A stretch of DNA of 35,944 bases. Source: an uncultured Acetatifactor sp. Lineage in GTDB: Bacteria > Bacillota > Clostridia > Lachnospirales > Lachnospiraceae. The notes under the pieces are model-generated. The model was not told the DNA's origin. It ran no database searches and saw nothing but the letters and a program-made list of their open reading frames with translations. The stretch spans positions 1 to 35,944 of the forward strand of contig NZ_CAJUCP010000057.1 in NCBI RefSeq assembly GCF_910585425.1, written 5' to 3'. The position numbers and the translations under genes are program-made. Of the stretch, positions 1-8,800 are shown one piece after another; position 1 is the stretch's first letter, and every line of letters begins with the position of its first letter.

Positions 1-80
1 AGCTTTAGTGGCATAGGCTTATTGTGCAATTTTTTAAATTTGCTCATTTATAGATTTTTATAAAAGCAGGCTTAATTATT
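1..80. other. AT-rich sequence downstream of the glycosyltransferase
   Basis: Short AT-rich stretch at the left edge, after the stop of the leftmost gene. I see no convincing open frame and no stem followed by a T-run, so the polysaccharide operon may continue beyond the window. Confidence 0.4.
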
Positions 81-1073
81 TTAACAGCTGAAAAAATTTT
101 TTATCTTAACCCGTGACATAAATATTACTTTGTATAATCGAGATGATATCATCATCAGTATAATCTCTATTTTTCTAGACATTCTAATATATCTACTTTT
201 CAATCCTTCCTTCCAATAAGATTTTGCACATGCAATAACATAATCAATTCTTTCATAGTACTCTTCGCTATAGACTAATTTATGTATAATTGAGCCAAAA
301 CTGTCATCAACATATCGACAAATGGCCGCCGTATGAATTTTTCGGTAATGCTTATCTATAAATTCCACTAGTTCTTCTAATCCCTTCAAATGTAAAGCCA
401 TTTCCTTTTTGGAATGAATCGTATGAGTTATACTGCCTTTTCGTTGAATCCAAAAATACTGTTTACTGCTACTGTAAGCTACGGAGTCAGATGACGCAAT
501 TAAATATGGTGTAGTTAAAAGATCTTCATATATCCTGCCTTTAGGATATCGTAGATTAGAAAAAAGAGTACTCTTATATAATTTTCCCCATGCGGAAACA
601 CCAAAATATTTCCGAATACATGCATATTTTAAAGCCTCCTCTGTGTCAAGGCAGCCATTTTTAATATTCATGTCATGTTCTACTTTCATGTTTTCAGACA
701 TAGATAGTGCTGAGACACAAGCTATTTGTGCACCATATTCCAAGATAAGATTCATTAAAATTTTCAAATAGTCTTTGCCGACAACATCATCCGAATCAAT
801 AAACGTAATATATTCGCCATTTGCCCTTGCTATTCCATAATTACGTGCATCTGATAATCCGCCATTTTCTTTATGAAATACCAATATTCTGGAATCTTCT
901 TTAGCCCATAGGTCGCAAATACTGCCTGAAGAATCTTCCGAACCATCATCAATCAATAATACTTCAAAATCGAAATATGTTTGATTCATTATACTTTGGA
1001 TACATTTATCTAGATATTTTTCCACATTATAAACAGGTACGATTATACTGACCATCTTTTCCCTTTCACTCAT
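81..1073 (-). CDS. Family 2 (GT-A) glycosyltransferase
   Basis: Transfers a sugar from an activated nucleotide donor to a growing surface polysaccharide, acting at the cytoplasmic face of the membrane. The protein opens with the classic MVSIIVPVYNVEKYL strand, followed by LLIDDGSEDSS (donor binding), GLSDARNYG and the metal-binding FIDSDD motif near residues 91-96. These are standard for GT2 capsule and exopolysaccharide transferases. The C-terminal third is variable and basic. The full frame begins MSEREKMVSI; the internal ATG at 1055 is preceded by AAAGGGAAAAG and gives the usual family start, so either is possible. It is the last visible gene of the AT-rich polysaccharide operon, 83 bp after the epimerase. 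The sugar specificity cannot be read from sequence. Confidence 0.9.
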   Translation of the reverse strand: MSEREKMVSIIVPVYNVEKYLDKCIQSIMNQTYFDFEVLLIDDGSEDSSGSICDLWAKEDSRILVFHKENGGLSDARNYGIARANGEYITFIDSDDVVGKDYLKILMNLILEYGAQIACVSALSMSENMKVEHDMNIKNGCLDTEEALKYACIRKYFGVSAWGKLYKSTLFSNLRYPKGRIYEDLLTTPYLIASSDSVAYSSSKQYFWIQRKGSITHTIHSKKEMALHLKGLEELVEFIDKHYRKIHTAAICRYVDDSFGSIIHKLVYSEEYYERIDYVIACAKSYWKEGLKSRYIRMSRKIEIILMMISSRLYKVIFMSRVKIKNFFSC

Positions 1074-1156
1074 TTTCCATGGTCACAACATACAAAACTT
1101 CTTTTCATTAACCCATAAAAAGAACTGTTATCAATGGAAAATCATATACAACTATC

Positions 1157-2215
1157 TTAACATTTATCTGATATCATATACGCTATCATACGCTGATACA
1201 TCTCTACTATACCTTCATGTGGAGTCCATCCCAATTCTCTCATTTTGTCCGCGCATAGATTCAATTTAACTCTTGGGAAATATCCCTTAGATGCCACATC
1301 ACTCTTTATGTCATAAATAATCTTGATCTTACCATACGCTACTTTCTCCGCAACTACTTCTGCCATGTCACGAATTGTCATATGGTTATCTTCATTCGTA
1401 ATATTGTATGCATTTCCAGAAGATCCCTCTGTCAAAAGAAGAAGAATTGCAATAATTGCATCCACCGTATAAACATAGTTTCCATCAGATGTGCCATCTG
1501 TATGCAGTACAATATTCTGTGAAAAAATTACACTTCTCGCAAACTGTGCAAAAACACGGTCTTCGTCATCAAGTATACCTGGACCAAATGTCTGAGCCAA
1601 ACGTGCACTTTTGATATTTAAGTGATACTGTGACACATAGGCATTACACAAACATTCGCACAGCCTCTTCCCTTCTGGATAACAGCTTCTCGGAGATGCA
1701 ATGTCAATGTATCCTAACTTTTCTTCTGTTACCTTATACTCCAAATCTCCTAAATCCCCATACACTTCCATGGAAGATATGTATACCATTCCTTTCACAC
1801 ACATCTTTCTTGCAAGTTCTAAAATAGACATAGTCCCACCCACAGACAAAATTATATTGTCTGCCGGATAATTTACCATATATTTGGATTTCGTAATAGC
1901 GGCTGCATGTATAATGTAATCTATACGTTCTTTTATTTCTTTCATCGGAAGTACAAGATCTTGCTCTAAAAATGTAAGTGCTGTATCAGGTAATTCATCC
2001 CTAAAAATTTTCTTTGCTTTTTCTGTATTGCGTATCATTGCTATAATTTTGATTTCTAATCCATATAGCTGATTACAATATAATAAACTCTTGATGAGCA
2101 AAGAACCAATCAATCCTGTTGCTCCTGTAATCAAAAAAGTACATTTCCTGTACAAGAGAAAAGGAAGATTACTTTTCGCTACTTTTTCTATATCTTCTAG
2201 CAAAACAGAATTCAT
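1157..2215 (-). CDS. NAD-dependent epimerase/dehydratase (extended SDR)
   Basis: Extended short-chain dehydrogenase/reductase that modifies a nucleotide-linked sugar or polyol. The Rossmann dinucleotide motif GATGLIG is at residues 31-37, an HAAA motif near 103-106, the SSMEVYGD segment near 147-154, and the catalytic YxxxK pair at Y179/K183. The length of 352 residues fits the epimerase/dehydratase family. The start follows GAAGGTGGTGCGAT. The gene lies 49 bp after a CTP transferase and follows LicD. Cytidylyltransferase and SDR neighbours of this kind often make CDP-linked polyols or sugars for phosphodiester-linked surface polymers. That role is inferred from context; the substrate is unknown. 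Confidence 0.87.
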   Translation of the reverse strand: MNSVLLEDIEKVAKSNLPFLLYRKCTFLITGATGLIGSLLIKSLLYCNQLYGLEIKIIAMIRNTEKAKKIFRDELPDTALTFLEQDLVLPMKEIKERIDYIIHAAAITKSKYMVNYPADNIILSVGGTMSILELARKMCVKGMVYISSMEVYGDLGDLEYKVTEEKLGYIDIASPRSCYPEGKRLCECLCNAYVSQYHLNIKSARLAQTFGPGILDDEDRVFAQFARSVIFSQNIVLHTDGTSDGNYVYTVDAIIAILLLLTEGSSGNAYNITNEDNHMTIRDMAEVVAEKVAYGKIKIIYDIKSDVASKGYFPRVKLNLCADKMRELGWTPHEGIVEMYQRMIAYMISDKC

Positions 2216-2264
2216 ATCGCACCACCTTCAAACCACCTAAACAAAAAGGCCATATTTCCTACAC

Positions 2265-2999
2265 TTAATCTGGCAATCCATATATCTGGGAATCCTCTCT
2301 TGCATCCAACAAAGCTTTCATAATATAGAAGTCATCTGGTGTTGTTATTTTTATATTTTCTAAAGGACCCTCTATCAAAAACATTTTTCTGCCATATGCC
2401 TGCATCAAACTACAAGAATCTATAAAATTAAATACTCCATTTTCCAGTGCCACCCTATGCGCTGTCAATATGTCCTCTAACCAAAAACTTTGAGGTGCAC
2501 GCGCAAGCCTAGTTTTTCGCCTTTCTGGAATATACTCGATGCTATTTTCATCAGCATCGTTTATCATTAACACCGTTTCACTAACTTTCACACATGTTAT
2601 AGCTGAATGATGTAGCTTTACATTTTCTATATTGTTATGAATTAATTTTTCGTCTATCAGAGGTCGAACACCATCATGAATCAACACAATAGAGCGCTCG
2701 CCATGTGCCAACTTTTCGGCAGCTAACAATCCATTATAAATAGAAAGCTGTCCTGTTTGACCACCTGGAACAATCGATTTAACCTTTTGCAGATTATATT
2801 GCTTAACTAACTCTTCCAAATAATATATCCATGATTCAATACAAGATATAACTATCGCATCTATCTCTAAGTGTCTGTCAAACTTCTCTAATGTATGGAT
2901 AATAATTGGTTTACCATGCATCAATAGAAACTGTTTTGGCAATACTTTGCTATTCATTCTACAACCAACACCACCCGCAAAAATAACTGCAATATTCAT
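2265..2999 (-). CDS. IspD/TarI-like CTP:polyol-phosphate cytidylyltransferase
   Basis: Nucleotidyltransferase of the IspD/TarI family, which joins CTP to a phosphorylated polyol and releases pyrophosphate. Visible motifs are the N-terminal FAGGVGCRM glycine loop, LPKQFLLMHGKPI with the conserved Lys near residue 22, and IHDGVRPLI near 127-135. The length of 244 residues is typical. Housekeeping IspD makes CDP-methylerythritol for isoprenoids, but here the gene sits between LicD and an SDR in a glycosyltransferase block. A TarI-like role (CDP-ribitol, CDP-glycerol or a similar donor) is therefore more likely. The start lies 7 bp after the LicD stop, with the LicD end GAGGGGTAA serving as ribosome binding site, which suggests translational coupling. 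Confidence 0.85.
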   Translation of the reverse strand: MNIAVIFAGGVGCRMNSKVLPKQFLLMHGKPIIIHTLEKFDRHLEIDAIVISCIESWIYYLEELVKQYNLQKVKSIVPGGQTGQLSIYNGLLAAEKLAHGERSIVLIHDGVRPLIDEKLIHNNIENVKLHHSAITCVKVSETVLMINDADENSIEYIPERRKTRLARAPQSFWLEDILTAHRVALENGVFNFIDSCSLMQAYGRKMFLIEGPLENIKITTPDDFYIMKALLDAREDSQIYGLPD

Positions 3000-3006
3000 A
3001 ACTCAT

Positions 3007-3828
3007 TTACCCCTCATCGATAATATATCCATTGATTCCATGTACCTGGCGTTCTTCATTGGGTGGTAGTTTCATATAATCTTTATACAGTCCCGTTAAG
3101 TATTCATCATAATTAGATGGAGCATTAAAGAAGTGCTTTTCAAACTCCACCTTAACAGGCTGCATAAATTTTTCCTTATTGATGCACTCTTGAGGGCCAT
3201 ATCCCCATAATACACCACCAATGAATCTTGACTCCTCAAAAGAATATGTCTTTGAAATAGCATCTATCTTTTGGCATATTTTTTTAAAGTTTAGAGTCGA
3301 TAATATCTTCACAAAGAAAGGCTTTACAATACGTCTAATCTGCGTTTTTCCTTCACCGCTCTTTGCCATTTTTAAACAAAGTAATTTTCTAGCATGAAGA
3401 GATTTTGCATATAACTTTTCCAATAACCTCATATCTTCTGGATTTCCGTCTATTGGAAATATGTCAATCCATATTTTATTACAACTCAAAGAACTATCAA
3501 AATAATCAACATCAATCCTGGTACGCAAATCAATCAATTTAATAAAAGGAAAGTTTGATGTTCCGTTTTTCCAATGGATAATTTGCATATGTGATGGAAG
3601 ACTACTTAAAATTATATTTTCCCCATTTAATAGTCTGTCGTAGTCTGGTCTCGGCATCAAAACGTCAATATCATCGTCCCAAGGAATAAAACCTTTATGT
3701 CGAATTGCACCTAACAGTGTTCCCCCACATAACGTATAGTACAAATTATTTACTTCGCATATTTTTGCAAATTGTATAAGCAGCTTTAACTCTAAATCCT
3801 TAATTTCTTGTAAACTAAGCTTTCTCAT
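3007..3828 (-). CDS. LicD family phosphotransferase
   Basis: LicD proteins have a nucleotidyltransferase fold and transfer phosphocholine or another phospho-alcohol from a CDP-activated donor onto surface glycans. The family signature is clear: YTLCGGTLLGAIRHKGFIPW followed by the metal-binding DDDID at residues 51-55 and MPRPDYDRL. The length of 273 residues is normal. The adjacent cytidylyltransferase would supply a CDP-linked donor, so the two genes form a plausible synthesis-and-transfer pair. No choline kinase or choline transporter is visible in the window, so choline itself should not be assumed. The ribosome binding site is weak (AGGGATATACAGCA before ATG). AT-rich like its neighbours. 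Confidence 0.9.
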   Translation of the reverse strand: MRKLSLQEIKDLELKLLIQFAKICEVNNLYYTLCGGTLLGAIRHKGFIPWDDDIDVLMPRPDYDRLLNGENIILSSLPSHMQIIHWKNGTSNFPFIKLIDLRTRIDVDYFDSSLSCNKIWIDIFPIDGNPEDMRLLEKLYAKSLHARKLLCLKMAKSGEGKTQIRRIVKPFFVKILSTLNFKKICQKIDAISKTYSFEESRFIGGVLWGYGPQECINKEKFMQPVKVEFEKHFFNAPSNYDEYLTGLYKDYMKLPPNEERQVHGINGYIIDEG

Positions 3829-3876
3829 TGCTGTATATCCCTATCTATTGTCTCACTGGAAATATATGACTTGTGC

Positions 3877-4716
3877 CTAAAAACTTCCCTCATACTTTAT
3901 CCCCAAAAGCTTTGCCTTAAAAAAAGCAGTCCCCTTCTTTCGCCAATCAGTTTTCTCCATATGGATATAGGGAACCTCCATAATTTGAATCTTCTGAACC
4001 TCACCAGAACATATCTTTTTATCCAGCCACACATTAAATATAATCTCTGAAACCCTTCCAAAATAACGCCCCTGAAATGTCGAAAGTCCCGTATCATCTA
4101 CCACTCTGCCAAGTTCAAATAAAATATCGAACAACCATGCGCAATAATCATCATAATACTTCTTGTCCATAATCATCATATTAAACATGTAGCCATAAGT
4201 GTGCCTGACCACCCTATCATATGAATCTACATATTGCGGGTATTTCTGTACCATGATTTTTCTGGTCTCATCTAAATGTTCAGCATAATGCGTATGCTCA
4301 TAATGACTATAAAGCGTCTCTATAAAATATTTTCTTTTGTTTGGAATAAATATCTTAATTTTACCCAGATAAGGTTTCAGTTGCTCATAAGTCAATACAC
4401 TGTCCCATATGTTCCGCTTTCTTTCCATCGAAAAATGACGTCGGTAATGCACCAGCCCTATATAATCTGCCTCTATGTTCTTCCATGCCCAGTATAAACC
4501 CGTCAGTTCACAGAAAGCCGAATTCAATTCTGAAATATTGTCTCCAGTATCGTCCTTAACATAGCCTAAATCTAACGGCTTACCGTCTTCGCCTTTTTTT
4601 CCTTTCGCACCCACATGGAGCGGTATGTATATGGAGTCGGTCGGCATCCTATACTTCTTATGTGCAGCAACAATAATCTGCACGCTTAGCTTTCTGTCTC
4701 CTTCACTACACCTCAT
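3877..4716 (-). CDS. DUF4422 family putative glycosyltransferase
   Basis: The protein resembles DUF4422, a family found in capsule and exopolysaccharide clusters and regarded as glycosyltransferases. Diagnostic segments are VQIIVAAHKKYRMP at the N-terminus, the NISELNSAFCELTGLYWAWKN block, and YIGLVHYRRHFS. I chose the ATG at 4716 (protein MRCSEGDRKLS, 279 residues). It is preceded by GAGGAAGTGAGAAAA, and a longer frame from 4755 would overlap the upstream regulator gene. The start lies only 5 bp past the stop of the AbiEi-like gene, so the two are probably co-transcribed and coupled. Base composition drops sharply here from GC-rich to AT-rich, suggesting the polysaccharide genes were imported next to the regulator. 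Confidence 0.85.
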   Translation of the reverse strand: MRCSEGDRKLSVQIIVAAHKKYRMPTDSIYIPLHVGAKGKKGEDGKPLDLGYVKDDTGDNISELNSAFCELTGLYWAWKNIEADYIGLVHYRRHFSMERKRNIWDSVLTYEQLKPYLGKIKIFIPNKRKYFIETLYSHYEHTHYAEHLDETRKIMVQKYPQYVDSYDRVVRHTYGYMFNMMIMDKKYYDDYCAWLFDILFELGRVVDDTGLSTFQGRYFGRVSEIIFNVWLDKKICSGEVQKIQIMEVPYIHMEKTDWRKKGTAFFKAKLLGIKYEGSF

Positions 4717-4721
4717 TTTTC

Positions 4722-5444
4722 TCACTTCCTCAACTCCGGCGCATAAATCCCCCATCCCCTGCTATAAACCAATCCTCCAGCTTCTTTCGCCATATACCGC
4801 ACTGTACTAGCACAATGCTCCCGGCATTCCCGGTAGAAGGATTCCGGCAGGTTCACGTGCTCCTGCAATTCCTCCAACACATACCCACACTTCTGATACA
4901 GGAACCCGTTCCCATACCGCTCCAGACACAGCAACAGCTTCTCCGCATCCGGCTTCGGTGCCCGGAGGATGCAGCGCACTACCTCCTCCAGCCCGGCTAT
5001 CTTCTCAAAATTATGTATGCTGTCTACAATGGTCTGCTCCAGTGTCGTGACCCTGGCTCCGTCCACCCATTCCGCGCTGATCTCCGCCCGCATGTCCACA
5101 TGGCGGTAGAACACGCCATTGTACTTGAAATCCGTGAACCTGCTCTTGGTCACCACATAGATATCATGGGACGGCCTGTCCACATATCCAAGCGCTTCGA
5201 ACGCACTTCTATGAGAGATGCAGGCATCGGGGAACAGCCTGCTGCCAATCTGATAGCGGGACAGCACCGGCCGCTGGGATTCTAAGTCCACTACGGCATA
5301 GAGGTTGCGCCGTATCCTTTCGATGATGCCTTTTCTCTGGTAATCCGTCAACAAGGTAGGGAGGGCCTGTCGGGAACCTGCCATCTCCTCCAGGTCTTGT
5401 CTGGTGAGGCATCCCATCTTCCGCATCCTTTCATAGTGTTCCAT
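4722..5444 (-). CDS. AbiEi-like winged-helix regulator, no AbiEii partner
   Basis: Resembles AbiEi antitoxins of type IV toxin-antitoxin systems, which have an N-terminal winged-helix DNA-binding domain and a C-terminal domain. The N-terminal segment (CLTRQDLEEMAGS, then LTDYQRKGIIERIRRNLYAVV) is the winged helix. CISHRSAFEALGY and TTLEQTIVDSI are typical of the C-terminal part. The start at 5444 (MEHYERMRKMG, 240 residues) is set by a strong GGGAGGTGGGCGGA just upstream; longer frames run into a palindrome. The nucleotidyltransferase toxin AbiEii is absent: the next gene, 5 bp on, is a DUF4422 transferase. Known AbiEi proteins repress their own promoters through inverted repeats, and two large palindromes lie upstream. 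I infer a regulator of the surface-polysaccharide operon, but this is not proven. Confidence 0.78.
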   Translation of the reverse strand: MEHYERMRKMGCLTRQDLEEMAGSRQALPTLLTDYQRKGIIERIRRNLYAVVDLESQRPVLSRYQIGSRLFPDACISHRSAFEALGYVDRPSHDIYVVTKSRFTDFKYNGVFYRHVDMRAEISAEWVDGARVTTLEQTIVDSIHNFEKIAGLEEVVRCILRAPKPDAEKLLLCLERYGNGFLYQKCGYVLEELQEHVNLPESFYRECREHCASTVRYMAKEAGGLVYSRGWGIYAPELRK

Positions 5445-5514
5445 TCCGCCCACCTCCCTTAACGGGTCACCCAATCCTTTCCGCACTGGCATAGGGCCTG
5501 TGCTTTTCTTTCGG

Positions 5515-5548
5515 AAAGTTCGCCTTACTTGCTTGTAAGGCGAACTTT
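5515..5548. repeat. Palindrome A upstream of the AbiEi-like gene
   Basis: Perfect 14-bp arms (AAAGTTCGCCTTAC and GTAAGGCGAACTTT) around a 6-nt loop TTGCTT. On the plus strand it is followed by a short T-run. It falls between the possible promoter and the start codon of the AbiEi-like gene, so it could be an operator or a leader hairpin in the mRNA. Confidence 0.9.
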
Positions 5549-5720
5549 TTATCACTTTTTACATCTTAAACCTTATTTTCTGATAATGCAAGCCTAAAAT
5601 TATTTTTGGTGGTTTTGATGGTTTTCTGATTTTTTTATTGTCTATTTTGTTATAAATCACAGTGAATTTAAGACAGGTCTTTATTTCTGAAGAGAGATGG
5701 CATTTCATTCCAACACAAAA
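5549..5720. other. AT-rich spacer between the mirrored palindromes
   Basis: A 172-bp AT-rich segment with no credible open frame. It carries the candidate promoters for leftward transcription and is bounded on each side by a copy of the same palindrome in opposite orientation. Confidence 0.7.
5563..5591 (-). promoter_or_regulatory. Possible promoter of the AbiEi-polysaccharide operon
   Basis: On the minus strand TTGCAT (5586-5591) and TAAGAT (5563-5568) are separated by 17 bp and would start transcription just before palindrome A. The match to consensus is only moderate. A second candidate, CTGTCT (5671-5676) with TATAAC (5649-5654) and a 16-bp spacer, lies further upstream between the two palindromes. 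Confidence 0.35.
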
Positions 5721-5757
5721 AAAGTTCGCCTTACAAGCAAGTAAGGCGAACTTTTTT
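5721..5757 (-). terminator. Palindrome B, probable terminator of the GTPase-NYN gene
   Basis: Same 14-bp arms as palindrome A, with loop AAGCAA, which is the reverse complement of palindrome A's loop. Read on the minus strand, the stem is followed by seven T residues, a good intrinsic terminator for the GTPase gene ending about 120 bp upstream. On the plus strand it is also followed by a T-run, so it could act in both directions. Confidence 0.65.
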
Positions 5758-5875
5758 ACACGGATGAACGAATTCCTGTCTATGAATTTTTTCGAATTCT
5801 GGCTAAATTAAAGCAAATCCCCATAGCCCATGGTGAAAATCATGGTTCATTCTGGCTGACATGACCCTTAAAAGC

Positions 5876-8800
5876 TTACAGCTCCAACCCCTCAAAAGGC
5901 CGGTTCCGCGCTGTCTCCTGACGCTGGACATGCTCACGCACCTGTGCGGAAGCCTCCTCCACAGCCTCCCTGAACCCCATCGCCGACAGCCGCACCGCGC
6001 CGTCTCCCCAGATAATCATCTGCTCCAGCCTGTCCGACGTGGCCACGGTGACCCTGTGCTTCCTGCCGATTTCATGGACGGTCTTCTCAATATACTGATC
6101 CGCCGTCTCGGCCTCTTTTGTGTAGACCACATAGATATTGTGGTATTTCTGCACGGAGCCCGTATTTCCCTTTACCTTATAGGCGTCGAACACCAGTATC
6201 AGCGTGCATCCCGCGAATCCCTGATAATTGCTGCAGACATCCATCAGCCGGTCCCTTGCGCTGTCAATGTTCACCTCCGCCAGGTCGTGCAGATCCTCCC
6301 AGGCGAAGATGATGTTATAACCGTCCACCAGGAGGTATTCCTCTTTCCTCCCGGGCTCGTCCGCTCCCTTCCGCCCGGACGGTCTCTGACTATCCTCCGG
6401 AGCCCGCTTTGCCCCGGAACCGGAAGACCGCCCGCTACCCGCCGGTCTGCCCGCTCCCTGCGGGGAATCCGCAAGTCCACTGCTGTCCGTGCTGTCCGAT
6501 GTCCCGCCGTCCCTGGGTGCCGCCCTGCCGGTATTTTGCTGGTGATAGCGATAGGGCTCATAGTCCCTGCTGCTCTTCCCGTAAGTGCGGGTGAAAATCT
6601 CCTCGATTTCTTCCTGGGTGATGTAGTCGGACGCGGACTGCTTCCTGCCTTCCGCTGCCCTCTTCCTGCCCGCTGCTGTCACGCCCCTGCCGGGCATCCC
6701 TTCACCGGTAGGCCGAACTTCATTGCCCTCTACTCCGGCCATACCGCCGCCCGCGCCATAGCGCTGCCCCTCGCCCACAGGCCGGAGGCCGTTTCTGCCT
6801 GTACCGTCCTCCCCGAATCCGCTCCCTTCCTGGCACGGCCCGTCCGCTTCCCCAGTGCCGACCCCAGCCTCCCCACGCCATCCGCTCTCCACATGGGCAT
6901 ACTCCGGCACCTGATCCCAGGGCACCACGAACCCCGCGCCATGGGCGCAGAATACCGATGAGGTCGGATTCTCCACATCCGCCTCCGGATCATAGCCGAA
7001 CTGTTCCATCACCTGGTCCGTGTCATGGCAGGGCTCATATCCTTTCAGGATGCAGCTGAACCTCCCCAGCCCCCTTGTATAGGCGTTCACCTCGCTCTGG
7101 TAGCTCCCGATGGTGGATGCCGGAGCACTGCCTTTCAGGATGGCGTACTCCCCATCCGTCTCCGGCGGGTCGAACTGTCCGCACATCCTCTGGATATCGG
7201 ACATGGCCCTGCCCACCTGCCCCGCGGGCACCTCCAGGGTGAAGGCCATCACGGGCTCCAGGAGCACGCTCCTGCTCTGCATCAGGCCCTGGCGCAGCGC
7301 CCGGTAAGTGGCCTGCCTGAAATCGCCGCCCTCGGTGTGCTTGATGTGGGCACGGCCTGTCAGCAGCGTAATCTTCATGTCCGTGACAGGCGAGCCTGTC
7401 AGCACCCCCGGATGGGTGCGCTCCTCCAGATGGGTCAGAACCAGCCTCTGCCAGTTCCTGTCCAGCACGTCCTCGCTGCAGGCGCTGGCAAACTGCAGGC
7501 CGCTGCCCGGCTCCCCCGGTTCCAGCAGCAGATGCACCTCCGCATAATGGCGCAGTGGCTCGAAATGCCCGATGCCCTCCACAGTGTCGGCGATGGTCTC
7601 CTTGTACAGAATCTGGCCGTCCGTAAACTCCACGTCCAGGCCGAACCGCTCCGATATCAGCCTTTTCAGGACCTCTATCTGCACCTCGCCCATGACCTGC
7701 ACATGGATTTCCGGCACATACCGCTTCCCGGCCAAGAGACCTCCCCCGGCAGACGCGCCTTTCCCCACAGGAACCCCTTTTTCCGATGCAGAATCGTTCT
7801 GCGCCTCCCCGGACCGCCCGTTTGCCGCCCTCTGCCAGACCACATGGAGCTGAGGCTCTTCCTCCTCCAGCTTCCTGAGCTGCCCCAGCACCTTCACCGC
7901 GTCGCTCCCCTCCGGCAGCACCAGTCCGTAGGTCAGCACGGGCACCAAAACGGGGATTTCATTGCTGCTCTCCCTGCCCAGCCCCTGTCCGGCGAAGGTC
8001 CTGTCCAGTCCGGTCACGGCGCAGATTCCGCCCGCCTCCACCTCATCCACAGCCTCATACTGCCCGCCGCCGTAGATTCGAATCTGGTTCACCTTCTCCT
8101 CCCAGATTTCCGCCTCCGCCCCTGCGCTGCCCGCATTGCTCACAGGCATCTTCACCCGCAGCACGCCTCCTGTGACTTTCAGGTGGGTCAGTCGATTGCC
8201 TGACGCGTCCCTGGAGATTTTGTACACCCTGGCGCCGAATTCCTGAGAATATTCTGGGCACAGCGCAAAACGGCGGATTCCATCCAGCAGCTCTCCCAGG
8301 CCCTCCATATGCAGCGCGGAGCCGAAGTAGCAGGGAAAGACATGCCGCCTGGCTATGGCCCCGGCCACGGAAATGTCTGCCAGTTCCCCTGCCTCCAGAT
8401 ATTCCTCCAGCAGGGCCTCATCACACATGGACAGCTCCTCCAGCCAGGCCTCGCCCCCTCCCTCTGCCTCCGGTCCGAATTCCAGACAGCCATCTCCCAG
8501 CTTGGCCCGAAGCTCCCCCAGGAGCCTGTCCTTGTCCGTATCCGGCTGATCCATCTTGTTGACGAACAGGAACACCGGAATCCCGTACTGTCCCAGAAGC
8601 CGCCAGAGGGTCTGCACATGTCCCTGCACCCCGTCCGAACCGCTGATGACTAATACTCCATAGTCAATCACCTGCAGCGTGCGCTCCATCTCCGCGCTGA
8701 AATCCACATGTCCTGGGGTGTCCAGCAGCGTGATGTCCAATCCCTCCCAGGTAAGCTGTGCCTGTTTGGAGAAAATCGTGATGCCCCTCTCCCGCTCCAG

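Noticed and set aside
2265..2999. Housekeeping ispD of the isoprenoid pathway
   Set aside because: Its position between LicD and an SDR in an AT-rich polysaccharide block favours a TarI-like role; family motifs alone cannot separate the two.
5515..5754. Inversion of the palindrome-flanked segment by the serine recombinases at 31-36 kb
   Set aside because: Those genes belong to a separate mobile element and there is no sign that they act on this site.
5861..8203. Long plus-strand open frames opposite the GTPase-NYN gene
   Set aside because: They mirror a GC-rich, motif-rich minus-strand gene; they lack ribosome binding sites and recognisable domains and are full of Pro, Arg and His, as expected for antisense frames.
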